64,000 nucleotides of DNA from Burkholderia ubonensis (GCF_001718695.1 NZ_CP013422.1:868001-932000); one strand, 5' to 3'; shown: positions 7,883 to 20,540, counted from the stretch's first letter. Numbers and translations: made by a program. The notes: a model not told the origin generated them from the sequence alone.

Positions 7883-10800
7883 TCAGTGGCGGCGCGCGAG
7901 CCGCACGCGCGCGTCCTCGCGCGCGGCGGGCGACAGCTCGGGCGCGTAATGGAACGCGCCTGCGACGAGCGACGCGACCGGCACGCCGTCGCGGAACAGC
8001 ACGCGATTGCCGGCCAGCGCGGGCACCTTGTCGCCGGGCAGCAGCGTGCCGGCGAGATTCAGCGGATCGGCGCCCGTCACGCAGACGAACTGGCCGCTGC
8101 CCGGCTGCCGCCGCAGCTCGCGCAGGATCGGGATCGCTTCGGGCAGCGCGAACTGCTCGCCCGCCAGCCCGGCGACGAAGCGCCCGCCGCGAATCTCGCC
8201 GCGCGCTTCCAGCCGCTGCAGCACGCGCGCGAGTTCGCGCCAGCCCGGCAGCCAGTCGGCTTCGCGTTCGAGCAGCCGCCAGAACACGACGCCGTAGCGG
8301 CGCAGCAGCGTCCACGCGATGTGTTCGAGCGCTTCGGGATCGGTCGCGGCGAGCGTGCGCGCCGGCTGGCGCTGCGGCGCGTCGACGGGCGGCGCGGGAC
8401 GCTGCACGAGCGCCCAGCGCCCGGCGTCGTCCATGCCGCCGATCAGCGCGCCGCCGCGCCGGGTGCGCGGCGCATGGGCGGCGCTGCGCTTGACCGCCGG
8501 CTTCAGCAGCGCGCGCAATCCCGCGAAGCTGTCCGCGTTCACGAGGCCCGCCGACACGAGTTCGCCGAGCGCCTGTTCGAGTTCGACGGGCAGCATGTGC
8601 AGGTCGCCGAGCAGTTCGTCGAAGAACATCGCGCCATGCGCGGCGAGCGCGTCGCGCACCTGTGCCGCGCGCGCCGACAGCGCGGGTTGCGCGGCCGGAT
8701 CGCGCAGCGCCTGCCACGCGGCGAGATCGCGGCGCGGCAGCAGCACGATCGGCGTCGTCTTCACGGGCGTGCCCGCCGCGCGCGCCGGCGCGCCGATGCG
8801 GGTCCACGCCAGCTTGCCGGAACGGCACAGCTCGTCGAGCCCGCCGGTCATGTAGTCGGCCAGCCGCGCGGGCAGCAGTGCGTCTTCCCATGCGCTCGCG
8901 GCCGCTTCGTAGCCTTCGAGCTGCTCGACGACAGCGGCGAGCGCGTCGCGGCCGGCGCCGCGCGTGTCCGGCGTCAGGTGCTGCCAGTGAAACAGGAACC
9001 GCATGAAATCGGCGCGCTCGACCGGCTCGATTTCGCGACGCAGGCGCTTCACCGTGTAGCGGTGAATGCGCGCAAGCAGGTGGCGTTCGCACCATTCGTC
9101 GCCGGCCGCAGTCCAGTCGGCGTAAACCGGCCGCGCATCACGTAGCCTTCCTGCTCGAGCACGGCGAGGGCGGTCGTGACCGCCGCGACGGGCAGGCCGA
9201 GCGGCCGCGCGATCGCGTCGAGCGCGAGCGGCCCGAAGCCGGTCAGCCGCGCGCGGATCACGTCGACGAGCGCGGCGTCCGCTTCCCATGGCTCGGCGCA
9301 TGCGGCCGGCACTTTCAACGCGGGCGTGCAGCGCGCGTCGGGATGCAGCGCGCGCAGGCAGACGAGCCGCTCGACCGGCACCCACAGCACATGGCCGTCG
9401 GGCGTGACGCAGCGCGTCGCGCGACGGTGTTCGGCGAGCGCCGCGAGCCACGCGGGCCAGCCGTCATGCGTGCGCGCTTCGTCGTCGGCGATGCAGGCCA
9501 GCGTGAGCAGCGCCTCGTGCATTTCGTCCGCGTCGCGCACGAGCGGCCACGCTTCGTCGCGCACCGCGGCGATCGCGTCGGCGTCGAGCGCGCCGAGATC
9601 GTCCGCGGATTCGGGGTCGCTCCAGCGGCGCGCCTGCACCGCCTGCGTGCGGCGCTCCTCGAGCGGCGCGTCGTCGAGGAACGCATATGGTTTCGCGTTG
9701 AGGATCTCGGCCGCGAGCGGCGACGGCGCGGGCAGGTCGCGCGCGACCAGCTCGATCGCGCCGCCTTCGATCCGGCGCAGCAGCGCGAGCCAGCCGTCGG
9801 TGTCCATCGCGTCGTGCAGGCAGTCGTCGAGCGTCTGGTCGACGAGCGGATGCGACGGAATCTCGCGCTCGCCGACGATGTTCTCGAGGCACGCGACCTG
9901 ATCGGGGAACACGGTCGCGAGCAGGTCGTCGCTCTTCATCCGCTGCAGTTGCGGCGCGGTCCGCTTGCCGCCGGTGAAGCGCGGCAGCGCGAGCGCCGTC
10001 GTCGCGTTCCAGCGCCAGCGCACGCCGAACAGCGGTGCGTCGAGCAGCGCCTGCACCAGCACGTGCTCGGCGCTCGCCGCGCGCAGGTAGCGCCACACTT
10101 CGTCGAGCGCGAAGCTGTGCGCGAGCGACAGCGACAGGATGATCGCGTCGTCGGTCGCGGCGGCCTGCAGCTCGAAATTGAACGTGCGGCAGAAGCGCTT
10201 GCGCAGCGCGAGCCCCCATGCGCGGTTGATGCGGCTGCCGAACGGCGAATGGATCACGAGCTGCGTGCCGCCCGATTCGTCGAAGAAGCGCTCCATCACG
10301 AGCGTGTCCTGCGTCGGCAGCGTACCGAGCGCCGCGCGGCTGCGCGCCAGGTAGTCGACGATCTGCCGTGCGGCGTCGGGCGACAACTGCAGCGCGTCGG
10401 CGAGCCAGCGCAGCGCGGGCGCGAGGCGGCCCTCGGCGGCGCCGGCGCCCGCCTGCCGGTCGCCCTCGGCGAACAGCGCGTCGAGCCGCGCGCGCAGCCG
10501 GCCCACCGCGGCCGACAGCTCGTCGCTGCGTCCCGGCGCCTCGCCGAGCCAGAACGGAATGTTCGGCGACTGGCCCTGCGCATCCTCGACGCGCACGCGG
10601 CCCGTCTCGATCCGGATGATCCGGTACGACTGGTTGCCGAGCTGGAACACGTCGCCGGCCAGGCTCTCGATCGCGAAATCCTCGTTGACGGTGCCGACCT
10701 GGATGCCCTGCGGCTCGAGGAGCACCGCGTAGTCGGCCATGTCGGGGATCGTGCCGCCGGACGTCGTCGCGGTCATCATCGCGTTGCGCCGCCCGCGCAC

Positions 10801-12269
10801 CGTGCCGCCGACCACGTCGCGGTGCAGGTACGCCGCGCGCACGCCGCGCCGGCTGGTGAAGCCTTCGGCCAGCATCCTGACCACGTCGTCGAAGCGCTCG
10901 CGCGACAGGCGCGCGTAGGGCGCGGCCTGCGTGAACTGCGGTACAGCGCGTCTTCCCGCCATTCGGCGCACGCGACCTCGGCGACGATCTGCTGCGCGAG
11001 CACGTCGAGCGGCGCCTCGGGAATCCGCAGCGTGTCGAGCTCGCCGCGCCGCACGCAGTCGAGCAGCGCCGCGCATTCGACGAGCTCGTCGCGCGACAGC
11101 GGGAAGAGGCGCCCCTTCGGCACGCCGCCGACGTGGTGCCCCGAGCGGCCGACACGCTGCAGGAACGGCGCGATGCCGCGCGGCGAGCCGACCTGGCAGA
11201 CGAGATCGACGTCGCCGATGTCGATCCCCAGCTCCAGCGACGCGGTCGCGACGAGCAGCTTCAGCTCGCCGCGCTTGAGCCGCTGTTCGGCGTCGAAGCG
11301 ATGCGCTTTCGCGAGGCTGCCGTGATGCGCGGCGATCGCGTCCTTGCCGAGCCGGTCCGCGAGATGGCGCGCCATGCGCTCGGCGGTGCGCCGCGTGTTG
11401 ACGAACACGAGCGTCGTGCGGTGCGCGGCGGCGAGCCCGGCGATCCGGTCGTACACCTGTTCCCACACGTCGGTCGCCATCACCGGTTCGAGCGGCACGT
11501 TCGGCAGCTCCAGCGCGAGATCGCGCTCGCGCGTGTGGCCCGTGTCGACGACCGTGCAGTCGCGCGGCGCGTCGGCGGGCCCGCCGACCAGGAAGCGCGC
11601 GACCGCGTCGATCGGCTTTTGCGTCGCCGACAGGCCGATGCGCGGCAGCGCGCGTCCGGTCAGCGCGTCGAGCCGTTCGAGCGACAGCGCGAGATGGCTG
11701 CCGCGTTTGCTGTTGGCGAGCGCATGGATCTCGTCGACGATCACCGAGCGCACGCTCGACAGCATCTGGCGGCCCGACGTCGACGACAGCAGCACGTACA
11801 GCGATTCCGGCGTCGTCACGAGGATGTGCGGCGCGCGCTTGCGCAGCGCGGCGCGTTCGGCCTGCGTGGTGTCGCCGGTGCGCACCGCGGTGCGGATCGC
11901 GGGCACCGGCAGGCCGAGCCGCGCGAGCGATTCGGCGATGCCGGCGAGCGGCGCGTCGAGGTTCACGTGGATGTCGTTCGACAGCGCCTTGAGCGGCGAC
12001 ACGTAGACGACGAGCGTCGCGTCCGGCAGCGTGCCGTCGTGCGCGAGCGCGTCGCGCACGAGCGCGTCGATCGCGCAGAGGAACGCGGTGAGCGTCTTGC
12101 CGGAACCGGTCGGCGCCGCGACGAGCGTCGAGCGGCCGGCCTTGATGTGCGGCCACGCGAGCGCCTGCGCGCCGGTCGGCGCGGCGAACGTGCGCTGGAA
12201 CCAGGCGGCGACGGCGGGGTGGAACACGTCGAGCACGCTGGCGGCGGGGCGGGTGGCGGTGACGTCCAT
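7883..12269 (-). pseudogene. lhr: Lhr-family ATP-dependent DNA helicase, two frameshifts
   Basis: One long superfamily 2 helicase of about 1,460 aa is spread over three frames. Frame one (12269 to ~10940) has Walker A APTGSGKT at 52-59, DEIH at 179-182, SAT and QRVGRSGH. Frame two (~10940 to ~9119) continues at [15 protein letters not shown] through the winged-helix and beta-barrel parts. Frame three (~9119 to 7883) begins ADWTAAGDEWCERHLLARIH and carries the long Lhr C-terminal region. Each junction is repaired by one extra base (taccgcag to taccggcag; acgccgac to acgccggac, minus strand). No internal stop or deletion is seen otherwise and GC3 is normal, so sequencing error is more likely than decay. 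Lhr proteins act in DNA repair as 3'-5' translocases, and a uracil glycosylase activity has been reported for the C-terminal part. Confidence 0.9.
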
Positions 12270-12558
12270 CGGTGCCTTGAAATGGGGTGCGAGCGAGCGG
12301 GCGCGCGAACGGCGACGCGCATCGTCAGTGTGCCAGACGTCGCGTGCGCGTGTCGGGCGTGGGCGGCGCGGCAGACGCGCGCTTCAGGAATGCAGATGAG
12401 GTGCGCGGGCGGGGTTTCAATAGGCGCGCGTGGGGATGGCGCCGGTTGGTTACGGGGGGCGGGTGGTTGGGGGAGGCTGTGTTGTTGTGTGAATGGCGCT
12501 GGGAGCGGCCGGCCGGGCGAGCTGCTTGCGGGTGCACGTGCGGCTCGTGCGGCCAATG

Positions 12559-12920
12559 AGACCGACGAGACCGATTCGACCGATTCGACCGATTCGACCG
12601 ATTTGACCGATTCGACCGATTCGACCGATTCGACCGATTCGACCGATTCGACCGATTCGACCGATGCGACCGATGCGACCGATGCGACCGATGCGACCGA
12701 CGCGACCGATGCGACCGATGCGACCGATGCGACCGATGCGACCGATGCGACCGACGCGACCGACGCGACCGACGCGACCGAGGAGACCGAGGAGACCGAG
12801 GAGACCGAGGAGACCGAGGAGACCGAGGAGACCGAGGAGACCGAGGAGACCGACGAGACCGAGGAGACCGAGGAGACCGAGGAGACCGAGGAGACCGACG
12901 AGACCGACGAGACCGACGCG
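12559..12920. repeat. 9-bp tandem repeat array, about 40 units
   Basis: A GACCGA core recurs every 9 bp for about 362 bp. The three bases between cores define blocks: mainly TTC (about 12580-12665), then TGC or CGC (about 12665-12780), then GGA or CGA (about 12780-12915). Length and phase are strictly conserved. All frames stay open, giving Ser-Thr-Asp, Ala-Thr-Asp and Glu-Glu-Thr runs on plus and Ser-Val-Ser/Ala/Glu runs on minus, but no gene is credible there. It begins 10 bp after the stop of the DUF457-type gene and ends about 290 bp from the lhr start. Confidence 0.93.
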
Positions 12921-12930
12921 CCGAACGCGC

Positions 12931-13455
12931 CTACACGCGCTGCAACCAGCCGAGCCAGTGCTCGAGCAAGGGCGTGCGCGTCCACAGCGACTGCGTGAGC
13001 CAAAGCGTGCCGCCCCATGCGGCTGCGACGACGAGCAGATCGCAGTGGCCGCTCTTCCAGAGATTCAGCGAGTGACGCCGCCAGATCCAGGGCACACCGA
13101 GCGGGTTGGGCCAGTCGGCGAGCAGGTGCATCAGGCCGCCGCACGCGAAGCCGAACAGCGGCGCGGCCCACAGCGGGTGCGGATGATGGGTGAGCGCATG
13201 CCACGCCAGCGCGAGCAGCACGGCCCAGCCGACGCCCCAGTGCGTGACGGTTCGGTGCGTGATCCACAGGCGGCGCTTGCGGCTCCACCAGGCGATCTCG
13301 AGCCAGTCGGGCGCCGTGCCGCCGGCGACGCCGGCCGCGAATGCTGCGAACAGGCCCGCATGCCAAGGGCCGCTGGCGCCGGTTTGCACGACGAGAACGG
13401 CGGCGGCAACGCCAGCTGCGAATCCCGACGCATGATGCGCATTGTGTGATGCCAT
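12931..13455 (-). CDS. DUF457/YdjM-type membrane-bound metal-dependent hydrolase
   Basis: A 174-aa inner-membrane protein with about four hydrophobic segments. It has the family's histidine-rich motifs: HRTVTHWGVGW near residue 67 and GLMHLLADWPNPLGVPW near residue 112, which supply putative metal ligands. E. coli YdjM is LexA-controlled, but I see no SOS box upstream here. The 9-bp repeat array begins immediately after its stop, so the mRNA 3' end probably contains the repeats. No clear Shine-Dalgarno precedes the ATG. Confidence 0.82.
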   Translation of the reverse strand: MASHNAHHASGFAAGVAAAVLVVQTGASGPWHAGLFAAFAAGVAGGTAPDWLEIAWWSRKRRLWITHRTVTHWGVGWAVLLALAWHALTHHPHPLWAAPLFGFACGGLMHLLADWPNPLGVPWIWRRHSLNLWKSGHCDLLVVAAAWGGTLWLTQSLWTRTPLLEHWLGWLQRV

Positions 13456-13830
13456 ACGAGACGAAACGAAAAAACGTGAAGCGTGCGATCCGGGCGGGCG
13501 GGAATCGCACGCGAAAGCGGGGCGCTATCTTCGCAGATCGGCGCGCGTAGCGGGCGATTCGCGCGCGGATTTTTTGCACTCGGCAGATGGCACTCGGCGC
13601 TCGCCAACGCCAAACGCGAGCCGACCTGCCCCCCCACACTTCGCGCGCGCCGCCTCGCCAACATGTACCCAACCCCACACAGCCCATCGCAATCCGTAGC
13701 CACCGACGACTTCTTCCTGCATATTCCCATCTCGACTACGAAATCGACATATCGGCGCCGTCGCGGCTGCGGCTATAAGCGGATCAGGGCCTGATCCCGG
13801 CCCCCCGCAACTCAACATGGGGAACATCCA
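13456..13830. other. Intergenic region upstream of ggt
   Basis: About 375 bases between divergent genes, presumably carrying both promoters. The only structure seen is a direct repeat GCACTCGGC at 13576-13584 and 13590-13598. The ggt start is preceded by GGGGAA as a ribosome-binding site. No open frame here looks real. Confidence 0.5.
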
Positions 13831-15554
<1,724 letters not shown>

Positions 15555-15560
15555 CGGCGC

Positions 15561-15592
15561 GGGCCGGTCCGCCGGCGGACCGGCCCCTTTTT
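15561..15592 (+). terminator. Rho-independent terminator of ggt
   Basis: GGGCCGGTCCGCC (15561-15573) is followed at once by its exact complement GGCGGACCGGCCC (15574-15586), then C and five T. It begins 7 nt after the ggt stop. The same stem core recurs at 34892-34913. Confidence 0.9.
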
Positions 15593-15661
15593 CATCAATT
15601 TGACGCGCGACGCTGGGATAATGGAAGCGTTTGCTTGCGTCAATTGATGGAAGGAGGCCCC

Positions 15662-16609
15662 ATGAGCGACAACGACAACCGCACCGAGACCGACGACTTC
15701 ACCGCTCCGGAAGCGCGCGAGGACCGCCGCCGCCGTCTGGAGGAAGATCTCGTCGACGCGTACGACGAGGAGCTCGAGATGGAACTCGACGATCGTCGCT
15801 TCGACGACGACGACACGCTGTTTTCACCGGAGCGGCGCGAGGCGCGCAAGCAGTATTTCCGCGAGCTGTTCCGGCTGCAGGGCGAGCTGGTCAAGCTGCA
15901 GGACTGGGTCGTGAGCACCGGGCACCGGCTCGTCGTGATCTTCGAGGGGCGCGACGCGGCGGGCAAGGGCGGCGCGATCAAGCGCATCACGCAGCGCCTG
16001 AATCCGCGCGTATGCCGCGTGGCGGCGCTGCCCGCGCCCAACAACCGCGAGCGCACGCAATGGTATTTCCAGCGCTACGTCGCGCACCTGCCGGCCGGCG
16101 GCGAGATCGTGCTGTTCGACCGCAGCTGGTACAACCGGGCGGGCGTCGAACGTGTGATGAATTTCTGCACCGACGACGAGTACGAGGAGTTTTTCCGTTC
16201 GGTGCCGGAATTCGAGAAGATGCTGGTGCGCAGCGGCATCCAGATCGTGAAGTACTGGTTTTCGATCACCGATCCCGAACAGGAGCGGCGCTTCCAGAAC
16301 CGCATCGAAGATCCGCTGAAGCAGTGGAAGCTGAGCCCGATGGACCTGGAAAGCCGCCGCCGCTGGGAGGCGTACACGGCCGCGAAGGAGGAGATGCTCC
16401 AGCGCACGCACATTCCCGAGGCGCCCTGGTGGGTCGTGCAGGCGGTCGACAAGAAACGGGCACGGCTGAACTGCATCCACCATCTGCTGAACCAGGTGCC
16501 GTACCACGAAATCCCGCGCTCGCCGATCGACCTGCCGCAGCGCGAGCATCACGAGGATTACATCCGTCGTCAGGTGCCGGACAGCATGATCGTCCCCGAG
16601 GTGTATTGA
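15662..16609 (+). CDS. ppk2: Polyphosphate kinase 2
   Basis: A one-domain PPK2 of 315 aa that uses polyphosphate to phosphorylate nucleoside diphosphates, or the reverse. After an acidic N-terminal extension of about 75 aa (EELEMELDDRRFDDDD) come the Walker A EGRDAAGKGGAIKRITQ at about 98-114, the lid-region DRSWYNRAGVERVM at about 154-167, and the SPMDLESRRRWEAYTAAKEEML segment. The ATG at 15662 follows a strong AAGGAGG. It stands alone, with terminator hairpins on both sides. Confidence 0.95.
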   Translation: MSDNDNRTETDDFTAPEAREDRRRRLEEDLVDAYDEELEMELDDRRFDDDDTLFSPERREARKQYFRELFRLQGELVKLQDWVVSTGHRLVVIFEGRDAAGKGGAIKRITQRLNPRVCRVAALPAPNNRERTQWYFQRYVAHLPAGGEIVLFDRSWYNRAGVERVMNFCTDDEYEEFFRSVPEFEKMLVRSGIQIVKYWFSITDPEQERRFQNRIEDPLKQWKLSPMDLESRRRWEAYTAAKEEMLQRTHIPEAPWWVVQAVDKKRARLNCIHHLLNQVPYHEIPRSPIDLPQREHHEDYIRRQVPDSMIVPEVY

Positions 16610-16614
16610 GCATT

Positions 16615-16642
16615 CGCAGGCCGCCGCGCGCGGCCGCCTGCG
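16615..16642. terminator. Hairpin between convergent ppk2 and yigZ
   Basis: CGCAGGC and GCCTGCG enclose GCCGCG and CGCGGC arms, giving a long stem with a C-C mismatch in the 33-bp gap between the two stops. It probably serves both strands. There is no T-run. Confidence 0.5.
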
Positions 16643-17230
16643 TCACAGCGCCGGGAAGCCCGAGCGGCCCTGCGTCAGGTCGAACAACGCCGTTTTGGCC
16701 GCGGCGGCGGCGGTTTCGGGGAGCTTGACGACGAGCCGCACCGTCATGCCGTACGCGCTGTCGACGAGCGTGTAACCGGCCTGCTCGATCCAGCGGCGCA
16801 CGCGCGCTTCATCCGGATAGCCGATTTCGATCGCGAGCTGCGTGCGGCGGATGCGTTCGACGCGCTCGGCGTCGAGCAGCGCCGACGCGATCGCATCGGT
16901 GTACGCGCGCACGAGCCCGCCCGCGCCGAGCTTGACGCCGCCGTAGTAACGCACGACCGCGCCCAGCACGCCGTCGAGATCATGGTGGCGCAGCACTTCG
17001 AGGATCGGCCGGCCCGCGGTGCCGGACGGCTCGCCGTCGTCCGACATGCCCGACTGGCCGCCGGCGAGCAGCGCCCAGCAGACGTGCGTCGCGGTCGGGT
17101 GTTCGTCGCGCAGGCGTTGCAGCGCCTGCATGGCGGCGTCGCGGTCTTCGACGGGGATCGCGTGCGCGATGAAGCGGCTCTTGCGGATTTCGAGTTCGCG
17201 GCTGTAGGTGGTGGCGAGTGAGTAGGTCAT
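16643..17230 (-). CDS. yigZ: YigZ/IMPACT-family protein (UPF0029)
   Basis: A 195-aa cytoplasmic protein. The N-terminal UPF0029 domain shows SRELEIRKSRFIAHAIPVED, DDGEPSGTAGRPIL at about 64-77 and RYYGGVKLGAGGLVRAY at about 92-108, followed by a C-terminal ferredoxin-like DUF1949 domain. The molecular role in bacteria is not settled; eukaryotic IMPACT binds GCN1. The ATG at 17230 gives the standard family length; the frame is open far upstream without similarity. It is convergent with ppk2. Confidence 0.92.
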   Translation of the reverse strand: MTYSLATTYSRELEIRKSRFIAHAIPVEDRDAAMQALQRLRDEHPTATHVCWALLAGGQSGMSDDGEPSGTAGRPILEVLRHHDLDGVLGAVVRYYGGVKLGAGGLVRAYTDAIASALLDAERVERIRRTQLAIEIGYPDEARVRRWIEQAGYTLVDSAYGMTVRLVVKLPETAAAAAKTALFDLTQGRSGFPAL

Positions 17231-17876
17231 GGTCCGGGACACGATGAAGGGGTGAAACGCGGCGAGACGGCGGCGCCGATGCACGGGGTCGTCGATCGTC
17301 GGAAAGCGGCGCCGGACGTCATGCCCGGTGCGGCGCCGCAATGCGGCGAGCACGAATTTTACCGTGCCGCGCGTCAGTGCCTTTCGTTGCGGCCGGATGC
17401 GTGTCGATGAGGGTAGGGATGCGCGCGTGTCGAGGGCGAAGCGGCGGGGGCCCACGAGGCGCACGAGCGCAAGAAGCGGCAGCAAGTTGTCGCGATGGGT
17501 GAGAGGCTTCGGATCGCGGCAAGGCTCGACGCTGCCAGCGGCAACTCGCGAAACTTCATTCGATGCTCCCAACGATGCGGCAGGCCTTAAGCCACACGTA
17601 ATGATCGGGCTGAAGGACGTGGCCAAGTGTTGTCGCTCAAAGCAACGCGTCACGGTGTCGCAAGCGTTGGAAATCTCTTCGCAGTCGCCTATCACAACCG
17701 GTCAAGCCAACACATTGCAATCGTAGGAAGGCACTGTTCCTGGAGCGAGCGCTAATCCGGGCCGGCGTTCAAGCCGTAAATCAGTTGTGTCAGTGGGCGC
17801 CGCGTCGGCAGGCGCTGGCCCATGCCCGCTGCGTGGATTTTGCCGCTTGATCGATCACTCTCTCCATTCATTGCCC
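17231..17876. other. Intergenic region upstream of the first chemoreceptor
   Basis: About 645 bases between the divergent yigZ and chemoreceptor starts. Open frames such as 17328-17726 have no similarity and no ribosome-binding site. I looked for a sigma-28 flagellar promoter and found only poor matches. Nothing else stands out. Confidence 0.5.
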
Positions 17877-19517
17877 ATGAAACTCCTTGCGCGATTCAGC
17901 CTGACTCATCGCCTGTACGCAGTGTCGGCCACATTGATCGTTGCCTTGACGGCAGTCGCCGCGATCTCGTGGATCCAGTTGACCGATGCGCAGCGTATTG
18001 CAGCCGCTGCGGGCAATGTGCGCATGCAACAGCTGGAGCGCATTGCCAGCACTGAACTCAGCGTGACGCAGGTATTGCTGAATTTGCGGCACGCGATGCT
18101 GGTGTCGTCGCCTGGCGACGTACTGGTTGCCGCGCAGAGCATCGATGCGGCGCGCCAGCAGATTCGTCGCAACGATGATGCGTTCTTGAGCAACATTGCC
18201 ACCGAGGAAGGAAGGGAAGCCTTTCGGAATGTCTGGCTCAAAATGCAGGCCGACGCGTGGCCGGTGGCGGATGCCAATCTTCGGCTGGTTCAGGATGGCC
18301 ATCGTGACGAAGCGTTCCAGATGTTGACAACGCAGACGGCCCCGACCTTCGCACGCATTCAGAAATGGCTGGGCGAGGAGCGGGCGAGACAAGGCGAGCA
18401 ACTTGGCGGTCAGGTCGCGGCAATCGAGGGAGCCTTGCAGTCGATCCGGGTGCTGCTGGTGAGCCTCGTGGCGATAATCGCGAGCGGCCTCATTGCGTTC
18501 TCCTGGTATATCGGAAGCAGCCTTCGCAGCCGTATTGGCGAAGCGCAGAAAGTGGCTGAACGCGTTCGCGATGGCAACTTTACCGTTGCAGTCGTCGATT
18601 CCCATGCCGACGAAATCTCGCCATTGCTGGCTGCGCTTGGCGCCATGCAACGTTCGCTCGCCGACGTCGTGCGCAGTGTCCGCAGCAATGCGGAAAGCGT
18701 GGCGACGGCCAGCGCGCAAATTGCGAGCGGCAACACCGACTTGTCCTCCCGCACCGAAGAGCAGGCAGCGTCACTGGAGCAAACGGCGTCGAGCATGGAA
18801 GAACTGGCCGGCACGGTTCGTCACAACGCCGATAACGCAAGGCAGGCGACCTCGCTGGCAAATACCGCGTCAGACATCGCGCAGCGCGGCGGCGAAGTGG
18901 TCGGGCGGATGGTCGAGACCATGCACGGCATCTCCGACAGCTCGGCCAAAATGGCGGAGATCATCACGGTCATCGAAGGAATCGCATTCCAGACCAACAT
19001 CCTCGCGCTCAATGCGGCGGTCGAGGCAGCTCGCGCCGGTGAGCAAGGGCGGGGGTTTGCCGTCGTGGCAGGCGAAGTCCGCACGCTTGCCCAGCGCAGT
19101 GCCAGCGCAGCCAAGGAAATCAAGGATCTGATCGGCGACTCGGCGAGCCGGGTGGACGCGGGTTCGAAGCTCGTCGAGGAAACGGGCAGCACGATCAGCG
19201 AGGTCGTTCAGTCGGTGAAGCGCGTGACGGACATCATGAGCGAAATGGCTGCCGCCGCGGCGGAGCAGAGCACGGGTATCGAGCAGGTCAGTCAAGCGGT
19301 CAGCCAGATGGACCAGGTGACCCAGCAGAATGCCGCGCTGGTCGAGGAGGCATCGGCTGCTACGCAGTCGATGGCCCAGCAGGCCCAGGCGCTGCGTGAC
19401 GCGGTGTCCGTCTTCAAGATCGACGACGTGAGCGCATCCGCGCCGCGCGTCGCTGCCCCCCAAACGGCAGCGCCTCGTTCGGCAACCGCCGCTCGCCCGC
19501 CCGCGGTCGCAGCGTAG
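17877..19517 (+). CDS. Methyl-accepting chemotaxis protein
   Basis: An inner-membrane chemoreceptor of 546 aa. A first membrane helix at about 12-32 precedes a periplasmic four-helix-bundle ligand domain of about 160 aa. A second helix at about 190-210 leads to a HAMP domain and the cytoplasmic coiled coil. The signalling tip, from [27 protein letters not shown], begins at about residue 366. A Pro/Ala-rich C-terminal tail ([13 protein letters not shown]) follows and no CheR pentapeptide is seen. The ATG at 17877 ([13 protein letters not shown]) is preferred over 17787 because it puts the first helix at the N-terminus. The ligand is unknown. Confidence 0.93.
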   Translation: MKLLARFSLTHRLYAVSATLIVALTAVAAISWIQLTDAQRIAAAAGNVRMQQLERIASTELSVTQVLLNLRHAMLVSSPGDVLVAAQSIDAARQQIRRNDDAFLSNIATEEGREAFRNVWLKMQADAWPVADANLRLVQDGHRDEAFQMLTTQTAPTFARIQKWLGEERARQGEQLGGQVAAIEGALQSIRVLLVSLVAIIASGLIAFSWYIGSSLRSRIGEAQKVAERVRDGNFTVAVVDSHADEISPLLAALGAMQRSLADVVRSVRSNAESVATASAQIASGNTDLSSRTEEQAASLEQTASSMEELAGTVRHNADNARQATSLANTASDIAQRGGEVVGRMVETMHGISDSSAKMAEIITVIEGIAFQTNILALNAAVEAARAGEQGRGFAVVAGEVRTLAQRSASAAKEIKDLIGDSASRVDAGSKLVEETGSTISEVVQSVKRVTDIMSEMAAAAAEQSTGIEQVSQAVSQMDQVTQQNAALVEEASAATQSMAQQAQALRDAVSVFKIDDVSASAPRVAAPQTAAPRSATAARPPAVAA

Positions 19518-19625
19518 AGGGCGGCGACGTCCACGCCGACCGCAGTCATGAACACCCCGGTTGCGAGCGGCACGCGATGGCGAGGCCGGTTCACCACGAG
19601 TCGATTGCGTCATTGAATTCGCCCC

Positions 19626-19647
19626 GACCTGGGTTCGGACCCAGGTC
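19626..19647. repeat. Perfect hairpin between chemoreceptor and aroE-like gene
   Basis: GACCTGGGT (19626-19634) and ACCCAGGTC (19639-19647) form a 9-bp stem with a TCGG loop in the gap between two convergent genes. A bidirectional terminator without a T-run is likely. The sequence superficially resembles a tRNA T-arm, but no tRNA surrounds it. Confidence 0.55.
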
Positions 19648-19706
19648 ATGGGGGAAATGCATCCGACGGATATCGAACGGGAGCGACTGTTGTCGATCGC
19701 GCCCGT

Positions 19707-20540
19707 TCAATCGAGCGGAACGGTCAGCCGGTCGATCACCGCGCGCGTCTCAGGCCGTACGCCGCGCCACCACGCGAACGCTTCAGCCGCCTGCTCGACC
19801 AGCATGCCGACGCCATCCGCGATACCCAGCACGCCGGCGTGGCGCGCGTGTCTCAGGAACGGGGTGAGACGCTTGCCGTAGACGAGCTCGTAAGCTGCTC
19901 CGCGCGGGTCGAATACGCTCGGCGGCACTGGCGGGAGTTCGCCGCTGAGGCTCGCCGACGTCGCGTTGACGACGAGGTCGAAGCGTCCCATGGCTGCGAG
20001 GTCGCCGTACCCGCAAGCGACGAGAGAATCGCCGGTCGCGACTCGTGCGATCAGCGCCTCGACCTTCGCGACATCCCGGTTCGCGACGACGAGTTCCGCA
20101 GGACGCGCCGCGATGAACGGCAGCAGTGCGCCGCGCACCGCGCCTCCCGCGCCGAGCACCAGCACGCGCTTGCCGGCCATCGGCAGGTTCAGGTTGACTT
20201 CGATGTCGCGTACCAGGCCGACGCCATCGAAGTTCTCCGCGATGATGCGGCCGTCCCTGAAGCTCAGCGTATTCGCCGCGCCGGCGAGTGCGGCGCGCTC
20301 GCTGCGTTCGTCCGACATCGCGAACGCGTCGAGCTTGAACGGCGCGGTGACGTTGATGCCCTTGCCGCCGGCGGCGAAAAACGACCGCACCGTCGCCGCG
20401 AAAGCGTCGTCCGGCTCCAGCGGTCCTTCGATCGCCGTGTACGAGATGTCCTGATGCGATTCTTCAGAAAACAACCCATGAATCAGCGGGGATTTCGTGT
20501 GCCCGATCGGATTGCCGATCACCGCGTACTGGTCGCTCAT
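19707..20540 (-). CDS. Shikimate dehydrogenase-like oxidoreductase (AroE family)
   Basis: A 277-aa NAD(P)-dependent oxidoreductase. The N-terminal substrate domain shows GNPIGHTKSPLIHGLF near residue 8 and GINVTAPFKLDAF with the catalytic-type Lys. VLVLGAGGAVRGALLPFI is the Rossmann motif at about 127. It is probably a catabolic or accessory paralogue rather than the aromatic-biosynthesis enzyme, because it is the last gene of a five-gene operon with CoA and hotdog enzymes. The ATG at 20540 shares one base with the upstream TGA (TGATG); a GTG lies one codon earlier. Confidence 0.9.
   Translation of the reverse strand: MSDQYAVIGNPIGHTKSPLIHGLFSEESHQDISYTAIEGPLEPDDAFAATVRSFFAAGGKGINVTAPFKLDAFAMSDERSERAALAGAANTLSFRDGRIIAENFDGVGLVRDIEVNLNLPMAGKRVLVLGAGGAVRGALLPFIAARPAELVVANRDVAKVEALIARVATGDSLVACGYGDLAAMGRFDLVVNATSASLSGELPPVPPSVFDPRGAAYELVYGKRLTPFLRHARHAGVLGIADGVGMLVEQAAEAFAWWRGVRPETRAVIDRLTVPLD

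Noticed and set aside
12559..12920. CRISPR array
   Set aside because: The unit is only 9 bp with no spacers and no cas genes; it is a simple tandem repeat.
11133..12998. Long plus-strand frame ending in Thr-Asp-rich repeats
   Set aside because: It is antisense to lhr and stays open only because of high GC and the 9-bp repeat; there is no ribosome-binding site or recognised domain.
19626..19647. tRNA T-arm
   Set aside because: Only one arm-like hairpin is present; no acceptor, D or anticodon arms surround it.
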